Positions 28,930 to 37,847 of a stretch of 64,000 nucleotides of DNA are shown one piece after another. A model generated the notes under the pieces. That model did no database searches and was not told where the DNA came from. It saw nothing but the letters and a program-made list of their open reading frames with translations. Where the stretch lies: positions 1 through 64,000 of the forward strand of contig NSKI01000011.1 of NCBI GenBank assembly GCA_003586005.1, given 5' to 3'. Position numbers and translations under genes: made by a program. The DNA is from Haloplasmatales bacterium 4B (GTDB lineage: Bacteria > Bacillota_I > Bacilli_A > Haloplasmatales > Haloplasmataceae). How positions within the stretch are numbered: the stretch's first letter is position 1; every line of letters begins with the position of its first letter.

Positions 28930-30378
28930 CTATTCCCTCGCTAGCACTTTTATTGTATTTTCTTTATTCATTAAAAATGATGAAATCATCGTTTCAAAAA
29001 CTAAGATAAATACGATAGCTAAATAAGTTAATATTAATCTTAAGAAATTAACATTAACTGCTCCTACAACTTCTTTTTTAAAGGCACCAACAACAGTATC
29101 AAAAACAACATTAGCTACATGTTCAATAAACAGACTATATTCAGCCTTAAGTATATATGGTATAGCTTCAATACTCTTAATTATAAATAGTAATAAAAAA
29201 GTTTTTATAACTAGTTTTTTAAACATTAATAACGCATAAGTAAATGTCTTAATCACAAGTATTTTTCTTATCATACTTTGGTCAGCACCAAAGGCTTTCA
29301 TAACGGCAATCTCTTTACGTTTATCGTGAATAACCATATTGAAGATGAATAAAAAAGAAATAAAACTAAATAGTAAAAAGGCATATATTACACCATAAAT
29401 CATCATTTTAGGCATAGAATCATTGCTTATATTTAACCAACCAATAATAGCTGACATTACTGGTGTATTTACAAAATTAATAAAATATAAACCCAAAAAC
29501 TGATTTATATATTTTATAACAACAGCTGCAAGTAAAAAAATAATTGTAGAATTGATGATAGCATTCATAGCTTTAGTTAATTGTTTATTGTTAAAATTAA
29601 AACTAACCCTAGACATCGTAAAGAGTTGGCTAATTTTAAGTTGTTTCCGATTAGATTTTAAAGATTTTTTATTTTTTTCAATATCATCATTTAGGGATTC
29701 TTCATCTGAATCATAAAGGATTTCACCATCACTTAGAACAAGAATTCGATCGGAGTATTTTTTAGCGTACTCCTCATCATGAGTAACCATAATTACAGTT
29801 CGATCGTTAGTTAAATCCTTTAATAAAGCTAAAATAGAATCTGAAGTATAGTCATCTAAGGCACCAGTCGGCTCATCACACAGTATTATTTTTTGGTCAT
29901 TAACAATTGCCCTAGCAATAGCTACCCTCTGTTTTTGTCCACCTGATAATTCTTTCGGTTTTAATTTCAAAAATTGATTTAATCCAACATTCTGTAATGC
30001 TTTAGCGGCTAATTTACGTGCTTCCTTTAAACTTAAATTATTAACTACAAGCGGCATTGCGACATTATCTAAAATAGAAATATCATCAATTAAATTAAAT
30101 TCTTGAAAGACAAATCCTATATAGCGATTTCTTAATCTATTAATAAAACTTTTAGATAACTTATTAACGTTAAAACCATCTATATAAATTTGTCCAGAGT
30201 CAAATTCATCGAGAGTACTTATAGAATTCAGTAAAGTTGTTTTTCCGCTACCACTTCTACCAAGTATAGAAACGAATGTATTACTATTTATATCTAAGTT
30301 CAAACCATCAAAAATATTTTGCTTTTCGCCACCTTTTCCATATGATTTGACTAAATTTCTAATTGATATAATTGCCAT
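28930..30378 (-). CDS. ABC ATPase fused to minimal FtsX-type permease (482 aa)
   Basis: An intact ATPase (1-225; Walker A GRSGSGKTT, signature [15 protein letters not shown], Walker [21 protein letters not shown]) joined to a short permease: a helix near 268-290 and hydrophobic segments near 320-350, 375-400 and 450-475, with the FtsX-like KEIAVMKAFGAD loop. Unlike its three operon paralogues it has almost no extracytoplasmic domain, so it could be a core or stabilising half that pairs with an ectodomain-bearing partner. The ATG follows GAGGGATAATT. Confidence 0.87.
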   Translation of the reverse strand: MAIISIRNLVKSYGKGGEKQNIFDGLNLDINSNTFVSILGRSGSGKTTLLNSISTLDEFDSGQIYIDGFNVNKLSKSFINRLRNRYIGFVFQEFNLIDDISILDNVAMPLVVNNLSLKEARKLAAKALQNVGLNQFLKLKPKELSGGQKQRVAIARAIVNDQKIILCDEPTGALDDYTSDSILALLKDLTNDRTVIMVTHDEEYAKKYSDRILVLSDGEILYDSDEESLNDDIEKNKKSLKSNRKQLKISQLFTMSRVSFNFNNKQLTKAMNAIINSTIIFLLAAVVIKYINQFLGLYFINFVNTPVMSAIIGWLNISNDSMPKMMIYGVIYAFLLFSFISFLFIFNMVIHDKRKEIAVMKAFGADQSMIRKILVIKTFTYALLMFKKLVIKTFLLLFIIKSIEAIPYILKAEYSLFIEHVANVVFDTVVGAFKKEVVGAVNVNFLRLILTYLAIVFILVFETMISSFLMNKENTIKVLARE

Positions 30379-30391
30379 AATTATCCCTCGC

Positions 30392-30823
30392 TTACTTTAA
30401 GACATTATTAACCCAGTCATTAAATGCTTCATTATCATTTACATTATCTTTTAACCAATTAATAAATTTCTGATTACTAAGGAGCTTTTTAGCGTGATTC
30501 CCTTTATTTCGATATTCAAAAAACAAAAATTCACTTATATTCTCAATATTTTTAAATACTTCTTTCCCATAAATAAATTTCTTTGGCTTTTGTTTTTTTC
30601 TATTAGCTGGCTTAATCGAAAGATTTTTGCTGCTTGTTTTTCTATTTTGAAATATTTCAAAATTTTTAAAATTATCTAAGTCTTGATATATTTCATGATC
30701 GCTTTCATCTTGATTATTTTCAAGTTTAACTGGAGGTTTCTTCTTAATGATTTGATCAAGTTGGAAATCCTTTAGTTTATCATTAACATCTTCTTCTTTT
30801 AATTTTTCTTGATTTTGATCCAC
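30392..30823 (-). CDS. small charged cytosolic protein of the ABC-LRR operon
   Basis: A 143-residue, highly charged hydrophilic protein with no signal peptide or membrane segment and no family I recognise. Residues 1-80 are low-complexity (Lys, Asp, Asn, Glu); about 84-143 could fold as a small helical domain (FIYGKEVFKNIENISEFLFF to the Trp-containing end). The start codon is GTG, 7 bases after GGGGGAT. Lying between a membrane protein and the first ABC gene with 12-13-base gaps, it may be a cytosolic adaptor; that is inference from position only. Confidence 0.65.
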   Translation of the reverse strand: MDQNQEKLKEEDVNDKLKDFQLDQIIKKKPPVKLENNQDESDHEIYQDLDNFKNFEIFQNRKTSSKNLSIKPANRKKQKPKKFIYGKEVFKNIENISEFLFFEYRNKGNHAKKLLSNQKFINWLKDNVNDNEAFNDWVNNVLK

Positions 30824-30835
30824 TTTATATCCCCC

Positions 30836-31795
30836 TTATTTTAAAATAAAAAATAATAAAACTAATAGCACAGCGCTTATAGGTATAATTAAATTTATAT
30901 AGAATATAAATTTAAAAACTAAGTTTTTGGTTTGTTGATGAATACTTTTTTGTAAATGATTATTTAAAATCATTCTTGTATATTTAAATTGCAGGTTTGT
31001 TTTTTTTAAGTAACTTATGGAAAATTTCTTTTCTGGAGCACTATAATACATATATAAATCTTTTTCAAATCTTTCAATGTTTTCATCATTAATTTGGATT
31101 AGATTTTCATAGCGTTTCTTAATAACCTTTATTTCCTTCTGTTCTCTTTCTGATGCTCTTTTTAAATAATAAAAATAGGTAATTTTTATAAACGGAAAGA
31201 TAATTAATGTGTTAAATACAACATTATAAGCTATAGTATATTGCTTATCTACAACTGTGTTACCAATAAAATAATAATTAAATACTGCCAACAAAGTCCC
31301 TAATAACCAAAACCATTTTATATATTTTTTTATCCATTTATTGTTAATCTTTCGCTCTTTAGCCTCTGTTAATCTAGCATGTGAATTTATAAGCTTCAAA
31401 TCACTTTTTGCGGTATTTTCTAAAACAGTTTTATATTCATTTGATAATTGTTGAAAGCCACGATAAACAATATCTTGTTTTTGAGTATCAATTATATCCT
31501 CATTTTGTAAAATGTCATAAATTGATTGAATTGCTTTATCTTTGTAATTATAAATTTGAGTTTCTTCAAGATTTAAAGAATATTTTTTAGAACCTAGGCC
31601 CATAAAGAAAGGATTTGTATAACCTACAATAGGATTTACTAATTTGTGTTGTTTGTTCACTATCTCTAAAAAAGATTCATCTTCTATCTCTTTACTTCCT
31701 AGTAGCAATAATTCATTTTTCTTAAGTTGTATAAAATTTGTGACATCTACTCCTTGAGTTTCAAATAGAATTATTAACTTTTCATAATCTCTCAT
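30836..31795 (-). CDS. membrane protein with cytosolic domains, ABC-LRR operon
   Basis: A 319-residue protein of unknown family. Residues 1-150 are soluble and mostly helical. Two hydrophobic segments lie near 155-175 and 185-210, a charged coiled-coil-like stretch at 211-285 (SEREQKEIKVIKKRYENL), and a last membrane helix at 295-319. Basic residues flanking the first pair suggest the N-terminus and coil are cytosolic. It is the second gene of the operon, 22 bases after the first. A scaffold role is possible, but nothing in the sequence proves it. Confidence 0.7.
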   Translation of the reverse strand: MRDYEKLIILFETQGVDVTNFIQLKKNELLLLGSKEIEDESFLEIVNKQHKLVNPIVGYTNPFFMGLGSKKYSLNLEETQIYNYKDKAIQSIYDILQNEDIIDTQKQDIVYRGFQQLSNEYKTVLENTAKSDLKLINSHARLTEAKERKINNKWIKKYIKWFWLLGTLLAVFNYYFIGNTVVDKQYTIAYNVVFNTLIIFPFIKITYFYYLKRASEREQKEIKVIKKRYENLIQINDENIERFEKDLYMYYSAPEKKFSISYLKKTNLQFKYTRMILNNHLQKSIHQQTKNLVFKFIFYINLIIPISAVLLVLLFFILK

Positions 31796-31817
31796 TATTT
31801 ATCACATCACTTTACGA

Positions 31818-33548
31818 CTATTTTATTAAGATCTTGAGCAATAGGTAAAATTCGTTACTATAATAATTATCATGTTTATATAAAACTTTTAGAATTTCAT
31901 ATCCAAAAATATTATCATTGTAATTTTTTTCAATATAGGGATACAATTTATTATTTAATTTAATTAATTCAGTTTTAATACTGGCCTTATCAAATCCATT
32001 CATTTCATCGATATTTATATAAAAATCATTAATTTTAGTACTACTTAAACGAATTTGTTTAGTGCTATCTATTTCTTCAGTAAAGTATCCCCACAGTAAT
32101 ATGTCAATTATTTCAAATATCTTTTCATCATCACAGACATCTTGTGACCTATAACATGTATCATTTAAATAGATTAATAACTCATATAATAATTTTTCAT
32201 TGTAAAGATATTTCTTTATTTTAACCTCGCTATCTAATGCTGCTGCACCAATTCTAACTTGGGGGGGAATATTTGTTTTTATAGATTTACTATATATATT
32301 GTAATCTTTTAAATAGCGTTCAGTTAATTGATAAGCATCAAGAAGTTCTACTTCAAATTTTTTAAATTCACTATTTTTATAATCTTTATTAAATTCCTTG
32401 ATTATCAAGTCTAGATTTTCACCATTTTGTAAAAACACTTCTACATCAGTAATACCTGAATCCTCCATAATCTTTAAAGACCATGATTGGATGAAATAAT
32501 AACAATCAATACTCAAATTTATTTGGTCTATTATGTCTTTATTGCCCTTATCTTTGATGTTTTTAAAACTTAAATAGTCTTCTTTAAATTGATTTAACAA
32601 TAATAATTTATCATTTTTATAATTAGCAATTAATGATCTGTTCTGATCTAACCAGATTATTAACTCGCTATTATTATTGATATAAGTATATAAATCATTA
32701 ATTATAACTTCTTCATTATATAGATATTCATTAAGATAGGGGATTTTCATAAGTATTTTTTGAGCAAAATTGCCTACATTAATATCTAATATTTCAGTGT
32801 AAAGATTATCTTCAACTAATACAGATAAAATCCCAACTTCATCTGACTCCATCTTTTCACTAATATAGATTTTGTTTTCTTCTGATAAATTTGGATAAAC
32901 ATTATTCATAAATTGTTTTTCATAATTACTTAATTGCGTTAATAAACCTGATGTTAAATTTAATCTATCTAGCATTTTATTTGTTGAAAATAGTTCAGTA
33001 AATGAAGATGCATTGTAACTAGCTTGTTCTATTTTACTAATGTCTGTTAAAACATCTATTTGGGTACTTTTTATAATTGGCATAGTGACAAGTGGTTTTG
33101 TTACCCCACTATAATATAATTGTGAATAAAAAACTGTAATAATAATGATAATATATAACATAAAAATTGATTTTCTCATAAATACAAATATAAAGTTAAC
33201 TTTTTTATAACCGGGATAATTTTGATTGAGCATTTTAACTAAACGGGTATATTTAAAAACTATTTTAATAATGATTTTAATAAATAAGTAAACAAAGCAA
33301 AAAATGATTAACACTATTAAAACACTTAAAATTATACCTAATTTAAAATCACTAATAAATTCATAGACAAAATATAGATTATTAAATGAAAATATATAAT
33401 AGATACATAAAAAAATGCTAAAAAAACTTGAGAAAGATTGACTCAAGTTTGTTTTTAATGATTTTTTATATGAACTGATAAGTACGAAAAAGATTGTAGC
33501 TATTGTAAAAGCTATAGTATAATTTAAAATACCATCAAAAATACTCAT
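31818..33548 (-). CDS. four-helix membrane protein with large ectodomain (CvpA-like layout)
   Basis: A 576-residue protein, first in the operon. Four hydrophobic segments fill about residues 3-150; the positive-inside rule (SSYKKSLK after helix 1, KYTRLVKMLNQ after helix 3) puts the remaining ~420 helical residues outside. Such a four-helix base joined to an outside domain recalls CvpA-family proteins fused to extracytoplasmic domains, but I see no decisive CvpA motif and no protease motif. The start is the ATG at 33548, 7 bases after GCGGGGG; an upstream in-frame GTG (33563) overlaps that ribosome site and was rejected. It could be the anchor or sensor of the ABC-LRR machine. Confidence 0.7.
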   Translation of the reverse strand: MSIFDGILNYTIAFTIATIFFVLISSYKKSLKTNLSQSFSSFFSIFLCIYYIFSFNNLYFVYEFISDFKLGIILSVLIVLIIFCFVYLFIKIIIKIVFKYTRLVKMLNQNYPGYKKVNFIFVFMRKSIFMLYIIIIITVFYSQLYYSGVTKPLVTMPIIKSTQIDVLTDISKIEQASYNASSFTELFSTNKMLDRLNLTSGLLTQLSNYEKQFMNNVYPNLSEENKIYISEKMESDEVGILSVLVEDNLYTEILDINVGNFAQKILMKIPYLNEYLYNEEVIINDLYTYINNNSELIIWLDQNRSLIANYKNDKLLLLNQFKEDYLSFKNIKDKGNKDIIDQINLSIDCYYFIQSWSLKIMEDSGITDVEVFLQNGENLDLIIKEFNKDYKNSEFKKFEVELLDAYQLTERYLKDYNIYSKSIKTNIPPQVRIGAAALDSEVKIKKYLYNEKLLYELLIYLNDTCYRSQDVCDDEKIFEIIDILLWGYFTEEIDSTKQIRLSSTKINDFYINIDEMNGFDKASIKTELIKLNNKLYPYIEKNYNDNIFGYEILKVLYKHDNYYSNEFYLLLKILIK

Positions 33549-33595
33549 ATTAATCCCCCGCACTTTTTGCCAAAATATGACATAATTTTTATGAA

Positions 33596-33624
33596 ATTAT
33601 ACCATATATTATTTTAATAGTCAA
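33596..33624 (-). promoter_or_regulatory. strong promoter of the ABC-LRR operon
   Basis: Minus strand: -35 TTGACT (33619-33624), 17-base spacer, -10 TATAAT (33596-33601), one mismatch from consensus overall. The start point would lie about 40 bases before the first ATG. No operator-like repeat was seen. Confidence 0.75.
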
Positions 33625-33689
33625 TCAAGGTTAATTTTGTATTTTCCAATCATATATTAAATTAATGATTTTTTCACTAATATCAAAGT

Positions 33690-34445
33690 TTATGAAATCT
33701 CATTTAATTCAGATTTAATTACTTCAGGGATTCGTTTATTAGCATTTTTCTTATAAACCCCTCCATGATAACAAACAACAGTTTTAATATTATAATCTGC
33801 CAATTTCTTAAGAGAGTTTAAAGCTAATTTTAAATCTTGAGTTTTATGTTGGTTGGGTCCATACAACTCTCCATTGATAACCGTCAAAGCATCACCAGCA
33901 ATTAATGTCTTATATTTTTTTAAATAAAGACAAATGTGACCTGGTGTGTGACCTGGTGTATGGATGATATTAATTCCCCCACAAATATCTAAAAATTGGC
34001 CATCAGAAAGAGGTATATCAACATTAGTATAATAATTATTTAAAATATTAATTACTTCCTTATGTTTTTTATATGTATAACTATTCGCCATCGATCTAAC
34101 TTTCCTTAGAAAATCATCTGTTAATTTAATTGGTTTTATTTTCCCTTCAATATATTCTTTTTCTAAGCTGTGACTTAAAATCTCAACTTCATTATTTTGC
34201 TCAGCAATGCTAGATAACCCACCAATATGATCAAAATCTTGATGGGTTAAAATTACTTTTGACAATTTTTCAAAAGGTATAGAAATCTTGTTCATTTGTA
34301 TTTTAATAATTTCAAGACTCCCAGGAATACCTGTATCAACTAAAACAACGTTATCTTTATCATATAGTAACGTAATATATAGCTTTTTCCGATCTCCTAA
34401 TGTGTTTAAAACCTCTAACACCTCTAAACCTTTGTCTAATTTCAT
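33690..34445 (-). CDS. metallo-beta-lactamase-fold hydrolase
   Basis: A 251-residue MBL-fold protein with the metal motifs LTHQDFDHIGG (HxDxDH pattern), HTPGHTPGHICLY and the bridging Asp in IAGDAL, plus a late VVCYHGG His. This arrangement is of the general hydrolase group (glyoxalase II-like or lactonase-like); the reaction cannot be assigned. The start is the ATG at 34445, 9 bases after AAGGTGGA; an in-frame GTG at 34454 abuts that site and is less likely. It lies 25 bases after the NYN gene and is probably cotranscribed with it. Confidence 0.85.
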   Translation of the reverse strand: MKLDKGLEVLEVLNTLGDRKKLYITLLYDKDNVVLVDTGIPGSLEIIKIQMNKISIPFEKLSKVILTHQDFDHIGGLSSIAEQNNEVEILSHSLEKEYIEGKIKPIKLTDDFLRKVRSMANSYTYKKHKEVINILNNYYTNVDIPLSDGQFLDICGGINIIHTPGHTPGHICLYLKKYKTLIAGDALTVINGELYGPNQHKTQDLKLALNSLKKLADYNIKTVVCYHGGVYKKNANKRIPEVIKSELNEIS

Positions 34446-34470
34446 ATTACTCACTCCACCTTAAATATCT

Positions 34471-35229
34471 TTATTTGACTCTTACATACATAGATGTGTT
34501 TATTTGTTGGAATTCAAAATCCTTATATTTTTTTAAAAATATTAATGTTGTCTTACTGTTGTTTCCATCATAATTTCTTGGATGAAAACCTGGAAATTTC
34601 TTTTGAAATAATTGAGCGACTTCACCCCAATATGCCCAGCCCTCATCATTAATACATGATTTTATAATATTTTTTAAGCCTACTATTATTGTGTCAATTG
34701 GGGTTATGTTACTTACAGATTTTGTAGTTGTTTTCTTCACTTTTAAATCATTTTCAGTTTTCTTTACATCTGTTTCTTCTGGTATGTCGGATGAAAATAT
34801 TTTGTCGATATAAGAAAAAGTTTCACAAGAATTCACGAGTGAGATTGGTGTTTTACTTTCCCCCATTCCGAAAACAAACATGTTATCTTCTTTTAATCTA
34901 GTAACTAATCTTGTAAAGTCACTATCGCTTGAAACAATACAAAAACTATCTACTTTCCCCTTATATAAAATATCCATTGCATCTATAACTAATGTAAAGT
35001 CAGATGAATTTTTACCCACTGTATAAGAATATTGTTGTACTGGTGTTAAGCCATACTCAATAGCTTCACTCTTCCAAGATTTTAATTGATCTGTTGTCCA
35101 ATCTCCATAAATACGCCGGTAATTAATTTTCCCAAACTTATTAGCCTCATCAATTATTAGTCCTACGTATTTAGGGGATATATTTTCTGCATCAATTAAC
35201 AATGCAATATTTTTATCATGAACTTCCAT
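34471..35229 (-). CDS. NYN-domain ribonuclease-like protein with LOTUS/OST-HTH domain
   Basis: A 252-residue protein. Residues 5-145 form a NYN (PIN-like, LabA/DUF88) domain with acidic active-site candidates in LLIDAENI, DFTLVIDAMD and VSSDSDFTRL. The last ~75 residues (GLKNIIKSCINDEGWAYWGEVAQLF through FHPRNYDGNN to the end) match an OST-HTH/LOTUS domain, linked by a Lys/Thr-rich stretch. The combination suggests RNA cleavage or RNA binding; targets are unknown. The ATG follows AGAGGTAATTTA. It lies between the NUDIX and MBL genes in one short operon. Confidence 0.87.
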   Translation of the reverse strand: MEVHDKNIALLIDAENISPKYVGLIIDEANKFGKINYRRIYGDWTTDQLKSWKSEAIEYGLTPVQQYSYTVGKNSSDFTLVIDAMDILYKGKVDSFCIVSSDSDFTRLVTRLKEDNMFVFGMGESKTPISLVNSCETFSYIDKIFSSDIPEETDVKKTENDLKVKKTTTKSVSNITPIDTIIVGLKNIIKSCINDEGWAYWGEVAQLFQKKFPGFHPRNYDGNNSKTTLIFLKKYKDFEFQQINTSMYVRVK

Positions 35230-35251
35230 TAAATTACCTCTCTTTCTAAAA

Positions 35252-35641
35252 TTATAATAGTTCTTTAATTTTTTCTAAAATAGCCAAATCCGCAGGGGCC
35301 CAATCTAAAGTATCCAGTTCTTCTTTTCTAATCCAAGATTTATTGATATGTTCTGTTAAAGTTAAGTCTCCTAATAATACTGTACATAAGTAAACATGCA
35401 TTATTATATAAAATGATTCATATAGGTGCTCTACTGTCAATAAATACTCATCAACTTTTATATCTGTTTGTAATTCTTCTTTAATTTCACGAATTAGGGC
35501 TTTTTCTTTTGTTTCATTAGGTTCAATTTTTCCACCAGGAAACTCCCACTTTAAAGCTAAGGGACCTTTAGTTCCACGTTGGGCACAAAACACCTTTTTC
35601 TCTTCTATAAATACTGCTGCAACAACTTCTATTTTTTTCAT
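35252..35641 (-). CDS. NUDIX hydrolase, MutT-like 8-oxo-dGTP diphosphatase
   Basis: A 129-residue NUDIX protein. The Nudix box is complete (GGKIEPNETKEKALIREIKEEL), preceded by WEFPGG, and the overall form VAAVFIEEKKVFCAQRG is that of MutT/NudG-type enzymes of about 130 residues. It probably removes pyrophosphate from oxidised dNTPs. The ATG at 35641 has GGAG 8 bases upstream; the ATG four codons earlier overlaps that site. Confidence 0.88.
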   Translation of the reverse strand: MKKIEVVAAVFIEEKKVFCAQRGTKGPLALKWEFPGGKIEPNETKEKALIREIKEELQTDIKVDEYLLTVEHLYESFYIIMHVYLCTVLLGDLTLTEHINKSWIRKEELDTLDWAPADLAILEKIKELL

Positions 35642-35737
35642 TATTATCTCCATAATATTCCTTGTATTTAAATTATAACAGAAAACAAGTAATTTCTATA
35701 GAGTAAATTATTTTTTTTGATATATAATAATTTATAA

Positions 35738-35983
35738 TTATGCAATTTCTTTTTCATTAATTAATACACACTCAACACCAATAATTACGCCAATTTTTTT
35801 AACAATTCCAATTTGTGCTTCTAATTTGTTTGTAAATATTAGCTTGAAGTAATCTTTATATATTACTACTTCTGATTGCGGAAATTCCTGTTTAATAGCA
35901 TTAATTAATTCGTTTTCATATAACTTTAAGTTAACTAATTTCCTAAACTCAACTGATTTAATATGAAATAGTTTTATTAACAT
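35738..35983 (-). CDS. small protein of unknown function
   Basis: An 81-residue protein starting at the ATG at 35983, which has GTGGAG 9 bases upstream; an in-frame GTG at 36079 would add 32 residues but has no ribosome site. The sequence is mixed alpha/beta (a helix with YENELINAIKQEF, then strands with VVIYKDYFKLIF) and has no recognised family or membrane segment. It is divergent from the XRE regulator gene. Confidence 0.5.
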   Translation of the reverse strand: MLIKLFHIKSVEFRKLVNLKLYENELINAIKQEFPQSEVVIYKDYFKLIFTNKLEAQIGIVKKIGVIIGVECVLINEKEIA

Positions 35984-36122
35984 GTCTACCATCTCCACAA
36001 AGATTTTTTCTATATTTATTTTAGTATTTTTTTTACATAATATTCCAAGCATGAAAATATTTATCTTAATCTTGTCCACTAATTGATTACATCATAACAA
36101 TTTTAACGTTTATGTATAAAAT

Positions 36123-36195
36123 TGTCAACATTTAGAATACACTATAATTAAAAATATTCGTTTTGTTGATATTTAATGTCTATAGTCAACATTTT
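36123..36195 (+). promoter_or_regulatory. repeat-containing control region of the XRE gene
   Basis: Two direct copies of GTCAACATTT (36124-36133 and 36185-36194) and one inverted relative (TGTTGATATTT, 36164-36174) lie upstream of the XRE regulator, with TATAAT boxes close to both direct copies. The arrangement fits an autoregulatory operator also covering the divergent small gene. Confidence 0.45.
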
Positions 36196-36236
36196 GTTAT
36201 AATAAATAAAAGGCAATGAATATAATAGGTGATAGT

Positions 36237-36623
36237 ATGACTAATATAGTTACAACTGACAATGTATTAGGAAAAAAACTCCGAAAAGAAAGGTTAGCAA
36301 GACAACTAACTCAAACTCAATTAGCGAAGAAATTTAATGTAGAAAAACAAACTGTGTCTAATTGGGAAAATGGCTATAGAAAGCCTGATTTAGTAACCGT
36401 CAGTAAATTAGCAACTTTTTTTGATGTATCGATTGATTACCTAGTCGATCATGATTTTGTTTCAGAAAATGAGATCCCTTTAGAACTTAAAAGAAATGAT
36501 AATATAATTATTGAAGAAATAGGTGAAGGTATAGAACTTCATTTCCGTAATACAACAAAAATCACATCAAGTAAACTTAAAATTATAAAAGCTGTACTTG
36601 CAGCTATGGATGATGATAAATGA
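36237..36623 (+). CDS. XRE-family helix-turn-helix regulator
   Basis: A 128-residue DNA-binding protein. Residues ~10-66 are a Cro/CI-type HTH (LRKERLARQLTQTQLAKKF, KQTVSNWENGYRKPDLVTVSKLATFF, DVSIDYLV). The C-terminal ~50 residues are acidic then basic, without a known sensor domain. The ATG at 36237 follows TAGGTGATAGT. Repeats in its leader suggest it controls its own gene. Target genes elsewhere are unknown. It is followed by a shared terminator. Confidence 0.88.
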   Translation: MTNIVTTDNVLGKKLRKERLARQLTQTQLAKKFNVEKQTVSNWENGYRKPDLVTVSKLATFFDVSIDYLVDHDFVSENEIPLELKRNDNIIIEEIGEGIELHFRNTTKITSSKLKIIKAVLAAMDDDK

Positions 36624-36634
36624 TATAAAAGAAA

Positions 36635-36671
36635 AAAATCCTTTAGTTTTATTATTATACTAAAGGATTTT
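36635..36671. terminator. bidirectional terminator
   Basis: 13-bp arms AAAATCCTTTAGT (36635-36647) and ACTAAAGGATTTT (36659-36671) with T-rich tracts on both sides serve the convergent XRE and membrane-protein genes. Confidence 0.85.
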
Positions 36672-36675
36672 TGTT

Positions 36676-37548
36676 TTATTTATATGAATAATATGATGAA
36701 TCAGACTCACTTTCATTTTCATCTAAAACAGATTCACTTAATTTATTTTCTCTATCATTTTTAATACCTAAAGTAATAAATGATATATCAACAATAGCAT
36801 GAAAATATGTAACTAAAAACCTTGTGGCCTGGATTATTATATATGTTATTAATAGAGATTTTTGATTTATTTTATCAAAATTTCCATTGAGGAGACTAGT
36901 TTGATAATTTTTAGCGTATAAACTTAAAATAAAATTAATAATTCCAAAAATTAGTAGAATGCTTATAGAACTCCAAAAATGCCATTTTATTATTCTTTTA
37001 GTATTATAGAATAAATTATCAAATGATTTTTGAATAAATGAGTAATACGGAACAAATCGATAATAACCTGCTAAATAAAAGACAAGTGGGATAAACGCTA
37101 TTATAGCAAGGATATTTATTAAAGGTATTATTAGTAAAATTACTAACCCAAAACCTATGCAAAAGATTCCTAAAGATAATAAAATACTTCCACCGATAAA
37201 ATACCAGATATTTTTTATTGTGCATATAAGCCCCTCTACGCCCTCATCTAATATGTAATTTTTTATGATTGTAATTGTGTGAGCAGTGAGAACAAATTCA
37301 ATAATAATTGAAAATATCATAAATAATATTACATCAGCACTAAGTAAATACCTGATTACCTTTAATTGTGAAAGGGCCACACTTGTATTATTTGAATCTG
37401 GAATATTCTTGATATTATTAGACAATAATAACATTAATATAAATGATATTAATAATTGAATAAAAATAATTATGAAGAAACTAACAAATCTCTTTTTAAA
37501 TATCTCTAGAGCTATAGAAAAGGACCCTAAACATGATATATTTTTCAA
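36676..37548 (-). CDS. polytopic membrane protein of unknown function
   Basis: A 290-residue protein with about six hydrophobic segments (near 20-40, 70-95, 110-135, 140-165, 190-212, 235-255) and a Ser/Asp/Glu-rich C-terminal tail. The layout, with a long interrupted helix pair and the LAGYYRFVPYYSF segment, loosely recalls DUF975/YciC-type membrane proteins; no firm family call can be made. The likely start is TTG at 37548, 8 bases after GGGGGAC. It is apparently monocistronic. Confidence 0.65.
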   Translation of the reverse strand: MKNISCLGSFSIALEIFKKRFVSFFIIIFIQLLISFILMLLLSNNIKNIPDSNNTSVALSQLKVIRYLLSADVILFMIFSIIIEFVLTAHTITIIKNYILDEGVEGLICTIKNIWYFIGGSILLSLGIFCIGFGLVILLIIPLINILAIIAFIPLVFYLAGYYRFVPYYSFIQKSFDNLFYNTKRIIKWHFWSSISILLIFGIINFILSLYAKNYQTSLLNGNFDKINQKSLLITYIIIQATRFLVTYFHAIVDISFITLGIKNDRENKLSESVLDENESESDSSYYSYK

Positions 37549-37770
37549 AGGACGTCCCCCTTATATTAATAATAGTAATATTATACTATATATATCACAT
37601 TATTCAATTGTTTAATGAAAAATTCAACATACAATTTTACATTCTTACAACTATTCTTTTATATTAAAATATATTTATATTAGAACTCTCCAACTTATTT
37701 ATACTATATTTACCCTTCTCGCTATTGGCGCTTTAATTTTAGAAAGGTATTTTGATTTAAAAAACCGACT

Positions 37771-37811
37771 ATATTAAAAACTTTCTAGATAATCTAGAAA
37801 GTTTTTAATAT
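37771..37811. terminator. perfect 20-bp palindromic terminator
   Basis: Arms 37771-37790 and 37792-37811 are perfect reverse complements around one base, with internal T-runs on either strand. Positioned after the tungsten operon's last gene on the minus strand. Confidence 0.75.
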
Positions 37812-37847
37812 TACTCTATCATTCTTTAAATTTAATAAACTAGTATC

